Assembly (NCBI GenBank): GCA_045656705.1
Contig: JAZORR010000016.1
Location: forward strand, 1-64,000
Origin: RGIG4576 sp045656705
GTDB lineage: Bacteria; Bacteroidota; Bacteroidia; Bacteroidales; Muribaculaceae
Reading direction: 5' to 3'
Length of the DNA: 64,000 bases
This document shows positions 8,876-17,376 of the stretch, one piece after another (the stretch's first letter is position 1; every line of letters starts with the position of its first letter). The notes beneath the pieces were generated by a model that was not told where the DNA came from, searched no databases, and saw only the letters and a list, made by a program, of their open reading frames with translations. A program made the position numbers and the translations under genes.

Positions 8876-9670
8876 ATGAAACAATATATTGATTTGCTCG
8901 ATCGTGTGATGAGCGAGGGTACTTATAAGAGCGATCGTACGGGTACGGGTACAAAGAGTGTGTTTGGTCACCAAATGCGTTTCAACCTTGCCGATGGTTT
9001 TCCGTTGCTCACTACAAAGAAACTTCACTTGAAGTCTATCATCCACGAACTATTGTGGTTTTTGAATGGCGATACTAATGTGCGTTATCTCCAAGAGAAT
9101 GGTGTGCGTATATGGAACGAATGGGCCGATGAGAATGGTGAACTTGGTCCGGTGTATGGTCATCAATGGCGTTCGTGGCCCGATGGCAAAGGTGGTGTGA
9201 TAGATCAAATAGCTCAAGTTGTGGACTTGATAAAGAACAACCCTGATTCTCGTCGCATAATAGTGAGTGCGTGGAATGTGGCCGATGTGCCTGAGATGAA
9301 GTTGCCTCCTTGCCACGCTCTTTTCCAATTTTATGTGGCTGATGGTAAGTTGAGCCTTCAATTGTATCAACGCAGTGCCGATATTTTCCTCGGTGTGCCT
9401 TTCAATATTGCTTCTTATGCTCTGCTTCTAATGATGATGGCGCAAGTGACAGGCCTTGAGGCTGGTGAGTTTATTCATACTCTTGGTGATGCTCACATCT
9501 ATAGCAACCATTTCGAGCAGGTGCAAGAGCAAATGAGTAGAGATGTTCGCAGTCTTCCTCGTATGGTGATAAATCCTGAGGTGAAGGATATCTTCAGTTT
9601 TAAGTTTGAGGATTTCTCCCTTGAGGATTATAACCCTCACCCTCACATCAAAGGTGTGGTGGCAGTATAG
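8876..9670 (+). CDS. thyA: Thymidylate synthase
   Basis: 264 residues, the usual length. It makes dTMP from dUMP using methylene-tetrahydrofolate. Visible signatures are SDRTGTGTKSVFGHQMRF at the N-terminus, the RIWNEWAD and GPVYGHQWR blocks, the catalytic Cys in PPCHALFQFYV (about residue 146), YQRSADIFLGVPFNIASYA, and HPHIKGVVAV at the end. folA follows 47 nt downstream: the dihydrofolate produced by ThyA is the FolA substrate, so the pair forms a functional unit behind one strong promoter. Confidence 0.97.
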   Translation: MKQYIDLLDRVMSEGTYKSDRTGTGTKSVFGHQMRFNLADGFPLLTTKKLHLKSIIHELLWFLNGDTNVRYLQENGVRIWNEWADENGELGPVYGHQWRSWPDGKGGVIDQIAQVVDLIKNNPDSRRIIVSAWNVADVPEMKLPPCHALFQFYVADGKLSLQLYQRSADIFLGVPFNIASYALLLMMMAQVTGLEAGEFIHTLGDAHIYSNHFEQVQEQMSRDVRSLPRMVINPEVKDIFSFKFEDFSLEDYNPHPHIKGVVAV

Positions 9671-9717
9671 TGTCAGTTAGGTGTGAGGTGTTTTAAATTC
9701 TAATTAATATAGACATT

Positions 9718-10209
9718 ATGGATTTAGCAGCGATAGTAGTGGTGGCTGAGAATGGTGCTATAGGCAAGAATGGTGATTTGCTATGCCATCTGCCTGCCGA
9801 TTTGAAGCATTTTAAGAATATCACAATGGGACATACCATTATAATGGGCCGTCGCACTTGGGAATCGCTTCCTAAGGGAGCTCTTCCGGGCAGAAAGAAT
9901 GTGGTGATCACTCGCAATGTGGATTTCGTGGCCGAAGGTGCTGAGGTGTATCATTCTCTCGAAGATGCTCTTGATGCTACTGCTGGTGATGATGGTCGAT
10001 TTATCATTGGCGGTGGAATGCTCTATCGTGAGGCCTTTTCGCTCACAAATGTACTTCATCTCACCCAGTTGCACGCTTCGTTTGCTGATGCTGATACATT
10101 CTTCCCCCAATATGACGCTGATGAATGGGATGTGATCTCTCGCGAGGATCACGATGCCGATGAGAAAAATCCTTATCCTTATAGTTTCGTGGAACTTCGC
10201 CGTAAATAA
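9718..10209 (+). CDS. folA: Dihydrofolate reductase
   Basis: 163 residues. It reduces dihydrofolate to tetrahydrofolate with NADPH. Signatures: IVVVAENGAIGKNGDLLCHLPADLKHFK (conserved substrate-loop region, with an acidic Asp at the LPADL position), GHTIIMGRRTWESLP, and GGGMLYREAF near residue 98. It lies directly downstream of thyA on the same strand and probably in the same transcript. The stop codon is only 4 nt before the end of a convergent gene. Confidence 0.96.
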   Translation: MDLAAIVVVAENGAIGKNGDLLCHLPADLKHFKNITMGHTIIMGRRTWESLPKGALPGRKNVVITRNVDFVAEGAEVYHSLEDALDATAGDDGRFIIGGGMLYREAFSLTNVLHLTQLHASFADADTFFPQYDADEWDVISREDHDADEKNPYPYSFVELRRK

Positions 10210-10213
10210 CACA

Positions 10214-10903
10214 TCAAGCCTTCTCATCTTTCTTGGGAAGGCTTTTTATCATATTGGCGATGTACACCGTGAGGAGTGGCATCATAGTGGTGCCGAGAAA
10301 GCCGAGAAACACATATATCCAGCGTCCTACGGTGGTGACAGGCTGAATGGGTGCTCCTAAGGTGATTACATTCATAAACGAGCACCAAATGACATCGGAA
10401 AACGTGGTGACTTCGGGGTTGACGGGTGATTCTACATTGTAGAATATAAGACTCGCAAAGTATACGCTTGCAAGAAACACTGTGAGGTAACTCACAAAGA
10501 GGCTTGTGAGTCGGTTTTTCGACACATAGCCCACTACTACAGCCAAGGCGAAAGCACTGCGCACAAGTGGAATAAAACGAATATAGGTGTAGACATCACT
10601 ACTCACCACTACTCCAAGTGAATAGATGATGTTGAGATAAGGAATAGAAACGAGTATGAATACTGCATTTCCGGCAAGAAAATGCATCTTGCGTGGGGAA
10701 ATAAGAAAATCTACTGCAAGCGACGCCAAAAATACGGCACACACTAAGCCTTGAAATCTCAAATAGAGGTGTGCGCTCTCAAGTTCTACCTGATTAAGTA
10801 TCTCATAAGATGCGTACACTATGAGCATTAGCGACATCACTATCACAAGAGCGTGCAATGCTCGGGATAATCGCACAAGCCATCTGATATATGTTCTTCC
10901 CAT
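10214..10903 (-). CDS. Ion-channel-like membrane protein (voltage-gated K+ channel fold) with atypical pore
   Basis: 229 residues with about six hydrophobic segments: ~17-33, 52-68, 77-97, 111-127, 137-155 and 196-218. The arrangement and the segment FSDVIWCSFMNVITLGAPIQPVTTVGR look like the pore helix, filter and exit of a K+ channel ('TVGYGD..P.T..GR'). Where the canonical filter has TVGYGD this protein has TLGAPI (181-186), so K+ selectivity cannot be assumed. The fourth segment has only a few basic residues (RFIPLVR), unlike a strong voltage sensor. A terminator-like hairpin lies in its upstream region (10938-10977). Confidence 0.7.
   Translation of the reverse strand: MGRTYIRWLVRLSRALHALVIVMSLMLIVYASYEILNQVELESAHLYLRFQGLVCAVFLASLAVDFLISPRKMHFLAGNAVFILVSIPYLNIIYSLGVVVSSDVYTYIRFIPLVRSAFALAVVVGYVSKNRLTSLFVSYLTVFLASVYFASLIFYNVESPVNPEVTTFSDVIWCSFMNVITLGAPIQPVTTVGRWIYVFLGFLGTTMMPLLTVYIANMIKSLPKKDEKA
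10216..10250 (+). terminator. Terminator of folA embedded in the convergent gene's coding end
   Basis: AAGCCTTC (10216-10223) pairs with GAAGGCTT (10237-10244), followed by TTTATC. The hairpin overlaps the last codons of the minus-strand channel-like gene (residues KSLPKKDEKA). Confidence 0.65.
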
Positions 10904-10927
10904 AGATAATGCTTTTACTTCTATAAC

Positions 10928-10977
10928 AAAAAAGAAAGGACGCTGTATGCATACTTCTCAGTATCGTTACGGCGTCC
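10928..10977 (-). terminator. Terminator-like hairpin upstream of the channel-like gene
   Basis: On the minus strand a 10-bp outer stem (GGACGCCGTA with TACAGCGTCC, one wobble) encloses ATACT-GAGA-AGTAT, then TTTCTTTTTTG. The hairpin spans 10977-10938. No gene lies upstream on this strand in the intergenic gap, so it could end a small RNA or act as an attenuator for the gene starting at 10903. Confidence 0.5.
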
Positions 10978-11157
10978 CACATCATCGAGAGATATTGAAA
11001 CTTAACAGAAATGCTTTAATTAACTAACATCATTTATGAATCAAATTCTTTTATCTATAAAACAATGTTGATGGGAAAAAGTTTAGATGTGGGAGGTATT
11101 AGGTGTGGGAAGTGAAAAATATTGAAGTAAATTTCAGATTTCTCGCTCGCTTATTTG

Positions 11158-11165
11158 TATATTTG
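11158..11165 (+). promoter_or_regulatory. Promoter-like box upstream of bcp
   Basis: TATATTTG, 26 nt before the bcp ATG at 11192. The gap before it (10978-11157) is AT-rich and holds two degenerate copies of a GTTAGG-type intergenic motif near 11081-11112; no gene is visible there. Confidence 0.55.
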
Positions 11166-11191
11166 TGGGGAATTATAACTTTTGATATTTT

Positions 11192-11662
11192 ATGAATGTA
11201 GGTGATAAGGCTCCTGAAGTGCTTGGTGTGGATGCTAATGGGGAGCAAATAAAATTGAGTGATTTTGAGGGTAAGAAGGTGGTACTTTATTTCTACCCTA
11301 AGGATAACACTTCGGGATGCACTGCCGAGGCTTGCAGTTTGCGCGATAATTATTCAGCACTTCGTGCCGATGGGTATGAAGTGGTGGGTGTGAGTATAGA
11401 TAGTGAGGCTTCGCACCGTAAGTTTATCGAGAAGTATGAACTTCCGTTCACGCTTATCTCTGATACCGATAAGACTCTTGTTGAGGCTATGGGTGTGTGG
11501 GGCGAGAAGTCTATGTATGGAAGGAAATATATGGGTACTTTCCGCACTACTTTTATCATAAACGAGGACGGTGTGGTGGAAAAAGTGTTCGCTCCAAAGG
11601 AAATTAAGACCAAAACTCACGCCGAACAGATACTTGCATACATTCAATCGGCAGAAAAATAG
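11192..11662 (+). CDS. bcp: Thioredoxin-dependent thiol peroxidase (peroxiredoxin Q/BCP)
   Basis: 156 residues. It reduces peroxides using a peroxidatic cysteine recycled by thioredoxin. YFYPKDNTSGCTAEACSLRDNY holds the peroxidatic Cys43 and the resolving Cys48 (CxxxxC, BCP subclass). MGTFRTTFIINEDG is the conserved strand near the C-terminus. It is a single-gene unit with its own promoter-like box; no partner gene is adjacent. Confidence 0.95.
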   Translation: MNVGDKAPEVLGVDANGEQIKLSDFEGKKVVLYFYPKDNTSGCTAEACSLRDNYSALRADGYEVVGVSIDSEASHRKFIEKYELPFTLISDTDKTLVEAMGVWGEKSMYGRKYMGTFRTTFIINEDGVVEKVFAPKEIKTKTHAEQILAYIQSAEK

Positions 11663-11694
11663 TCGGTTTATTTTAAATTTCGGTGTGAGATTGT

Positions 11695-11702
11695 TAACTT
11701 TG
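11695..11702 (+). promoter_or_regulatory. Promoter-like box of metG
   Basis: TAACTTTG, about 94 nt before the metG ATG. This gives an unusually long leader that contains the hairpin described at 11719-11758. Confidence 0.6.
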
Positions 11703-11718
11703 CATCGTTATAATATAT

Positions 11719-11758
11719 TTTTCGGCAAGCTGTCTTCAAAAACGGCTTATGTCGAAAA
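11719..11758 (+). promoter_or_regulatory. Structured 5' leader of metG
   Basis: Outer stem TTTTCG (11719-11724) with CGAAAA (11753-11758); inner 7-bp stem AAGCTGT (11727-11733) with ACGGCTT (11742-11748, one wobble); apical loop CTTCAAAA. It sits between the promoter-like box and the start codon. It is not followed by a T-run, so it is not an ordinary terminator. Function unknown. Confidence 0.4.
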
Positions 11759-11795
11759 GTAATTTGTGTGAAAATAAATAAAAACGAAGATATAT

Positions 11796-13835
11796 ATGGA
11801 AAAGAAATTTGCACGCACATTGGTGACTACAGCGTTGCCTTATGCTAATGGTCCTGTGCATATCGGTCACTTGGCTGGTGTGTATGTTCCTGCCGATATT
11901 TATGTGCGTTACTTGCGTCTAAAGGGCGAAGATGTGCTACACATAGGTGGTAGCGACGAGCATGGTGTACCTGTGACTATCCGTGCCAAGAAGGAGGGTT
12001 GTACTCCTCAAGATGTGGTAGACCGTTATCACGGTATCATCAAGCAAGCGTTTGCCGATTTTGGTATCACTTTCGATATTTACAGCCGCACTACATCGGC
12101 TACACATCGCGAACACGCAAGCACATTCTTCCGCAAACTATATGATGAAGGAAAGTTTGTGGAGCAAGAAAGCGAACAATTCTATGACGAAGAGGCAAAG
12201 CAATTCCTTAGCGACCGTAATATTGTGGGCGAATGTCCACGTTGCCACGCCGATGGCGCATATGGCGACCAATGCGAAAAGTGTGGTAGCACACTTTCGC
12301 CAGACGAACTTATCAACCCTAAGAATGCACTTACCGGAAATACATTGGTAAAGCGTCCTACATCGCATTGGTATCTACCACTTAACGACTACCAAGGATG
12401 GCTTGAAAAGTGGATTCTCGAAGAGCATAAGGAATGGCGTAGCAATGTGTATGGTCAATGCAAGAGCTGGTTGGATGCTGGATTGCGTCCTCGTGCCGTT
12501 ACTCGCGACCTTGAATGGGGTATTCCTGTGCCTGTGGAAGGTGCAGAAGGCAAGGTGTTATATGTGTGGTTTGATGCTCCTATCGGCTACATCAGCAACA
12601 CCAAAGAACTACTTCCTAACGACTGGGAAAAGTGGTGGAAAGACGAAAGCACTCGCTTGATTCACTTCATCGGTAAAGACAATATCGTGTTCCACTGTAT
12701 CGTGTTCCCTGCTATGTTGAAGGCCGAAGGTAGCTACATCGTGCCAGACAATGTGCCAAGTAACGAATTCTTGAACCTTGAAGGTGATAAGATTTCTACT
12801 TCACGCAATTGGGCTGTGTGGTTGCACGAATATCTTGTGGATTTCCCTGGCAAGCAAGATGTGCTTCGCTATGTGCTTACTGCCAACGCACCTGAAACTA
12901 AGGACAACGACTTCACTTGGAAGGATTTCCAAGCACGCAATAATAGCGAACTCGTAGCTATCTATGGCAATTTCGTAAATCGCGCTCTACAACTCACTAA
13001 GAAATATTTCGATGGCGTTGTACCTGCTGCAGCTGAGCTCACCGACTACGACCGCGAAACGCTTAACGAATTTGCTGGCGTGAAGGAAGAAGTGGAAAAA
13101 CTATTGAACAACTTCAAGTTCCGCGATGCTCAAAAAGAAGCAATGAACCTTGCTCGCATCGGTAACAAGTACTTGGCTGATACTGAGCCTTGGAAACTTG
13201 CTAAGACCGATATGCCACGCGTTCAAACTATTCTTAACATCGCTCTTCAACTTGTGGCTAACCTTGGTATTGCATTCGAACCATTCTTGCCATTCAGCAG
13301 CAAGAAATTGCGTGAAATGCTTAACCTTGAGTCATTTGAATGGGCAAACCTTGGTCGCATCGACCACCTTGCTGCTGGTCACAAACTTGGCGAAGCTCAA
13401 CTATTGTTTGAAAAGATTGAAGATGACGCAATAGAAGCTCAAATGGCTCGCCTTGAACGCATCAAGAAGGAAAATGAAATAAACAGTTTCACTCCTGCCC
13501 CAGTGGCTCCTACAGTGGCATTTGACGACTTTATGAAGCTCGACATACGTGTGGGTAAGGTGCTTGAATGCGAAAAAGTGCCAAAGGCCGATAAACTTCT
13601 CAAATTTAAGATTGACGACGGCATGGGTGGTCGCACAATCGTGAGTGGTATCGCTAAATACTACAAACCAGAAGACCTCGTGGGCAAGCAAGTGTGTTTC
13701 ATTGCAAACTTCGAACCTCGCAAGCTCAAGGGCATAGAATCACAAGGTATGATTTTGAGTGCAGAGAATGCCGATGGTAGTCTTGTGGTGATTGGTCCTC
13801 AAGGAGAGGTTAAGCCAGGCTGTAAAGTTGGTTAA
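11796..13835 (+). CDS. metG: Methionyl-tRNA synthetase
   Basis: 679 residues, charging tRNA-Met. The class I HIGH motif is at 22-25 (PVHIGHLAG), a zinc-binding insert shows CPRC...CEKCG, and DKISTSRNWAVW takes the KMSKS position near 331-337. The last ~110 residues (KLDIRVGKVLECEKVPKADKLLKFKID) form the C-terminal tRNA-binding EMAP/Trbp111-type domain. A structured leader precedes it and a terminator follows. Confidence 0.97.
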   Translation: MEKKFARTLVTTALPYANGPVHIGHLAGVYVPADIYVRYLRLKGEDVLHIGGSDEHGVPVTIRAKKEGCTPQDVVDRYHGIIKQAFADFGITFDIYSRTTSATHREHASTFFRKLYDEGKFVEQESEQFYDEEAKQFLSDRNIVGECPRCHADGAYGDQCEKCGSTLSPDELINPKNALTGNTLVKRPTSHWYLPLNDYQGWLEKWILEEHKEWRSNVYGQCKSWLDAGLRPRAVTRDLEWGIPVPVEGAEGKVLYVWFDAPIGYISNTKELLPNDWEKWWKDESTRLIHFIGKDNIVFHCIVFPAMLKAEGSYIVPDNVPSNEFLNLEGDKISTSRNWAVWLHEYLVDFPGKQDVLRYVLTANAPETKDNDFTWKDFQARNNSELVAIYGNFVNRALQLTKKYFDGVVPAAAELTDYDRETLNEFAGVKEEVEKLLNNFKFRDAQKEAMNLARIGNKYLADTEPWKLAKTDMPRVQTILNIALQLVANLGIAFEPFLPFSSKKLREMLNLESFEWANLGRIDHLAAGHKLGEAQLLFEKIEDDAIEAQMARLERIKKENEINSFTPAPVAPTVAFDDFMKLDIRVGKVLECEKVPKADKLLKFKIDDGMGGRTIVSGIAKYYKPEDLVGKQVCFIANFEPRKLKGIESQGMILSAENADGSLVVIGPQGEVKPGCKVG

Positions 13836-13867
13836 AATCAATCTAAATTAACATATAAATAGGTATG

Positions 13868-13894
13868 GAGATGGGTGAAAACTCATCTCTTTTT
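13868..13894 (+). terminator. Terminator after metG
   Basis: GAGATGGGT (13868-13876), GAAA loop, ACTCATCTC (13881-13889), then TTTTTG. Confidence 0.8.
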
Positions 13895-13991
13895 GTTTTA
13901 ATATGAGAAAAAGGTAATTAAAATTGTTTTTTGACGTTATTATTATTAACTTAGCATAGCGAAAAATAGGAAAAACTTAAAACTATAATAT

Positions 13992-15074
13992 ATGGATATT
14001 AATAACAGATATTGCGTGATAATGTGTGGCGGTGTGGGTAGCCGTTTCTGGCCTTACAGCCGTGCCAATGCACCAAAACAATTCATAGATTTCTTCGGAA
14101 CAGGTCGCACACTGTTGCAAATGAGTTTCGACCGCACAAAGGGTATCGTACCCACCGAAAATGTGATAATTCTCACCAACGAACAATATGCACCACTTGT
14201 GAAAGAGCAATTGCCAGAACTTGGCGATGCTCAGATTCTTCTTGAACCAGCACGCAGAAACACAGCACCATGCATTGCGTGGGCTGCTTATCACATCAAG
14301 GTTCTCAATCCTGATGCTCTGATAATGGTGGCTCCGAGCGACCACCTTGTGCTAAAAGAAGAGGAATTTAAGCGTTGCATCAATAAGGGTTTTGATTTCA
14401 TTGCACAAAACGATGCTTTGCTCACACTCGGCATAAAGCCAAGTCGTCCAGAAACGGGTTACGGATATATACAGGTGGGAGCTGTGGTAGGCGAAAGTAT
14501 CTCTAAGGTGAAGACTTTCACCGAGAAACCAAACATAGAGATAGCTAAAGAATTTTTGGCATCGGGAGAGTTTTTCTGGAACTCGGGAATGTTCCTTTGG
14601 AGTGCCGATAGCATATTGAAGGCGTTGCAAGAGTGCGCACCAGATATCACAGTGCAATTTGATAAAGGTGTGGGACTATATGGCACAAAAGACGAAATGC
14701 AGTTTATAAAGGATAACTTTGCGTCGTGTCCAGGAATTTCTATCGACTTTGCTGTGATGGAGAAAGCGAAGAATGTGTATGTGGAATGTGTAGACTTCGG
14801 TTGGGACGACCTTGGCACATGGGGCGCTCTATATGATAATTCGCCAAAAAATCGCGAAGGCAATGTCACCGAAAATTGCAAGGCGATGCTATTTGATTGC
14901 AATGATTGTATGGTGGCATCGAAGGGTGATAAACTCATCGTGGCATCGCACCTGAAGGATTATATCATAGCAGTGGCCGATGATGTGGTGCTGATAGTGC
15001 CAAAGAGCGAAGAACAAAAGATAAAGAACTACGTGAACGATGTGAAGTCGGCTTACGGCGATAAGTATTTGTAG
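13992..15074 (+). CDS. manC: Mannose-1-phosphate guanylyltransferase
   Basis: 360 residues, the single-domain form (no fused phosphomannose isomerase). It makes GDP-mannose for glycan and LPS synthesis. Signatures: MCGGVGSRFWPYSRANAPKQF (nucleotide-binding loop), LEPARRNTAPCIAWAAY, VAPSDHLV, TLGIKPSRPETGYGYI, FTEKPN, FFWNSGMFLW and VDFGWDDLGTWGALY. The leader shares a TTATTATTAACTTAG block with the nucleoside kinase gene. The gene stands alone between terminators. Confidence 0.93.
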   Translation: MDINNRYCVIMCGGVGSRFWPYSRANAPKQFIDFFGTGRTLLQMSFDRTKGIVPTENVIILTNEQYAPLVKEQLPELGDAQILLEPARRNTAPCIAWAAYHIKVLNPDALIMVAPSDHLVLKEEEFKRCINKGFDFIAQNDALLTLGIKPSRPETGYGYIQVGAVVGESISKVKTFTEKPNIEIAKEFLASGEFFWNSGMFLWSADSILKALQECAPDITVQFDKGVGLYGTKDEMQFIKDNFASCPGISIDFAVMEKAKNVYVECVDFGWDDLGTWGALYDNSPKNREGNVTENCKAMLFDCNDCMVASKGDKLIVASHLKDYIIAVADDVVLIVPKSEEQKIKNYVNDVKSAYGDKYL

Positions 15075-15105
15075 TTTGGTTAGGAGTGAGATAACCAACA
15101 TATTA

Positions 15106-15144
15106 ATAGCCACTATAGTTTTGATGCTATAGTGGCTATATTTT
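15106..15144 (+). terminator. Terminator after the guanylyltransferase gene
   Basis: A 13-bp perfect stem: ATAGCCACTATAG (15106-15118) with CTATAGTGGCTAT (15127-15139), followed by ATTTTG. It may also serve the convergent gene ending at 15160. Confidence 0.85.
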
Positions 15145-15159
15145 GCATTATAGGTGGAG

Positions 15160-16218
15160 TTATTTCACAGTGATGAGGGTTGCACCGAATCCATATTCGC
15201 GGAAACTTGCGTCCTGTGTCTCGCAACGAGGATATTTACGTTTCAGTTCATCGAGCAAAGCCTTGCGCAGCACGCCTTCACCTTTGCCGTGAATGAACAC
15301 AATCTTCGCTCCTTGGCGTTTCTTGTTTTCTTCCATTACTCGACGGAATTCGTCGAGTTGCACCTCAAGCATATCTTTGTTTGATAGTCCTGCTGTGGTG
15401 TCGAGCAATTCGTGAATATGCAGGTCGCATTCAATGATTTCGCCTTTGAGTTGAGCGTGTTCGTGCTTTTTTACTTGTTGGCGTTGAGGACGGTCGTGGG
15501 CACGCTTTTCTTTCATTGCACGTTCGAGGTCGGCACTATCAATAACCATCATTTTAGCCGGACGGTCGTTTTTTACGATGTCGAGAGCAATGACAGGAGT
15601 GTCGAAATACTCGTTGTCATGAAAACTATGCAATTTGTAGAATTTAGTTGTGTCAAGACGATGTTCCACGAGTGCTGGATTTTTCAATTTAAAACCTTTA
15701 CCTTGCTTAAACGCCACATATTGCACTGCCACGCGGTCCATGTGAGGTAGGAGCGAGTGTTGAAACTCCTCGATATGCACTTGTATATTAGGTTCCACAA
15801 TGTCGTGATAGCGAGTAATCCACTCGGCATCATCATCACTTCGAGTCATATAAGTGAAATATAGATAGTAATTACTATCGTTCACAAGGTAGGCATCAAA
15901 TGAAGTGGTGTTGAGATGCTTGATTTCGCGTGGTTCGTAAGCAAGCACAATGTTGAGAGTGTCGCCTTCGTCGGTTTCCACCACAGGCATAGGTTTGCTA
16001 CTTTCCACTATTACCTCTTTAGATGGAAGAGGAGCCACTGGTTTGTCGTAGGCAGTAGGTTTAGGTTTGGAAGATTCCACCACTACGCATTCGCGCAGAA
16101 GTATAGGTTGCTCAAACCCATCTTCATCTTCCACATAAGCCATATTACCCACTATTTTGGTGATGCGTCCTCCCCCCATTTGGTTGAGGAAACGCACGAT
16201 ATCATTTACTTGAGCCAT
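15160..16218 (-). CDS. DUF2027 protein with C-terminal Smr domain
   Basis: 352 residues. The N-terminal ~60 residues (VNDIVRFLNQMGGGRITKIVGNMAYVEDEDGFE) match the DUF2027 start found in Bacteroidetes. The middle is beta-rich. The last ~85 residues form an Smr domain: ECDLHIHEL, then IVFIHGKGEGVLRKAL. Smr domains bind or cut nucleic acids (MutS2, ribosome-rescue SmrB); the substrate here is unknown. It lies 39 nt downstream of ansA on the same strand, so probably in the same transcript. Confidence 0.85.
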   Translation of the reverse strand: MAQVNDIVRFLNQMGGGRITKIVGNMAYVEDEDGFEQPILLRECVVVESSKPKPTAYDKPVAPLPSKEVIVESSKPMPVVETDEGDTLNIVLAYEPREIKHLNTTSFDAYLVNDSNYYLYFTYMTRSDDDAEWITRYHDIVEPNIQVHIEEFQHSLLPHMDRVAVQYVAFKQGKGFKLKNPALVEHRLDTTKFYKLHSFHDNEYFDTPVIALDIVKNDRPAKMMVIDSADLERAMKEKRAHDRPQRQQVKKHEHAQLKGEIIECDLHIHELLDTTAGLSNKDMLEVQLDEFRRVMEENKKRQGAKIVFIHGKGEGVLRKALLDELKRKYPRCETQDASFREYGFGATLITVK

Positions 16219-16257
16219 AATTTTGTTCAGTTAGGAGTTGTGTTCTGTTTCACTCTA

Positions 16258-17310
16258 TTATATAGTCATTTCGCCACAAAGTGAATAAGATAGATATTTT
16301 TTTACGCTTTCCGCTGGGAGTTCCATGCCAAATAGATACATCATCTTGGTTATAGCGGCTTCGCTGGTGATGTCGTGACCACTTACCACGCCTGCGCGAG
16401 CAAAGCAATCGCCGGTGACATAGCGTGTGCTATGTATACCACCGTTAACGCATTGGGTGACATTGAGGATTACAATGCCTCGCTCCACAGCATCGCGTAT
16501 AGCATCGGTGAACCACTTATCGGTAGGTGCATTGCCAGCACCATAGGTTTTGAACACAATACCCTTAATGTTCGGTGTATTAAGCAGATGCTTCAGCGTG
16601 TTTTCGCTTATGCCTGGGAATAGGTCTACAAACATCACATTGGTGTCCATAGCATAACGCACTTCGAGTGGACGCTTTGAAGGCACGCGATAAAGATATT
16701 CCTCGTTGAAATGGATATCGAGACCGATTTTTGCCAACGGTGGATAGTTGTTACTCTTGAAAGCGTTGAAATTGTCTGCACTCATCTTGGTGCTTCTATT
16801 GCCTCGCCACAGATAGTTCTCGAAGAGGATTGCCACTTCTTGTACCATTGGTTGACCTTGTGCATCTATGGCGGCAGCAATTTGGAGCGAAGTGATAAGG
16901 TTTTCTTCGCCATCGGTACGCACCTCACCGATAGGCAATTGCGATCCTGTGATAATCACCGGTTTGTGTAGGTTTTCAAGCATAAAACTCAACGCCGATG
17001 CAGTGAAAGCCATAGTGTCGGTGCCGTGTAGCACGACGAAGCCATCATATTCGTCGTAGTTGTCTTCGATAGCCTTAGCTATATCACGCCAATGCTTAGG
17101 CGACATATTAGAGCTATCGATAGGAGGGTTGAATTGGATATTGTTGATTATATAGTCCAATTTTTTGATTTTAGGCACATTGTCGATAAGATGAGTGAAA
17201 TCAAACGGTTCGAGTGAACCTGTTTCACGATTTTCAATCATACCGATAGTACCACCGGTGTATATAATAAGTATACGAGGACGTTTACTGCCATTATTTA
17301 TCATTGCCAT
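16258..17310 (-). CDS. ansA: Type I L-asparaginase
   Basis: 350 residues. It hydrolyses asparagine to aspartate and ammonia in the cytoplasm. The two catalytic threonine motifs are present: YTGGTIGMIE near residue 20 and LHGTDTMAFTASALSFM near 95, with ITGSQLPIGEVRTDGEENL following. No signal peptide, as expected for type I. Its promoter-like box on the minus strand (TAACTTTG, 17351-17344) is back to back with that of the divergent GNAT gene. Confidence 0.93.
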   Translation of the reverse strand: MAMINNGSKRPRILIIYTGGTIGMIENRETGSLEPFDFTHLIDNVPKIKKLDYIINNIQFNPPIDSSNMSPKHWRDIAKAIEDNYDEYDGFVVLHGTDTMAFTASALSFMLENLHKPVIITGSQLPIGEVRTDGEENLITSLQIAAAIDAQGQPMVQEVAILFENYLWRGNRSTKMSADNFNAFKSNNYPPLAKIGLDIHFNEEYLYRVPSKRPLEVRYAMDTNVMFVDLFPGISENTLKHLLNTPNIKGIVFKTYGAGNAPTDKWFTDAIRDAVERGIVILNVTQCVNGGIHSTRYVTGDCFARAGVVSGHDITSEAAITKMMYLFGMELPAESVKKYLSYSLCGEMTI

Positions 17311-17343
17311 AGCCTTGAGTTTGTATTTGCTTGTTTCAATTTA

Positions 17344-17351
17344 CAAAGTTA
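17344..17351 (-). promoter_or_regulatory. Promoter-like box of ansA
   Basis: TAACTTTG read on the minus strand, about 34 nt before the ansA start at 17310. Confidence 0.55.
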
Positions 17352-17364
17352 ATTATTTATTTCG

Positions 17365-17372
17365 TATCTTTG
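17365..17372 (+). promoter_or_regulatory. Promoter-like box only 4 nt from the GNAT start codon
   Basis: TATCTTTG ends at 17372 and the first ATG is at 17377 (a second in-frame ATG at 17380). If this is the -7 box, transcription would begin at or about the start codon, giving a leaderless mRNA. Confidence 0.55.
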
Positions 17373-17376
17373 TAAT

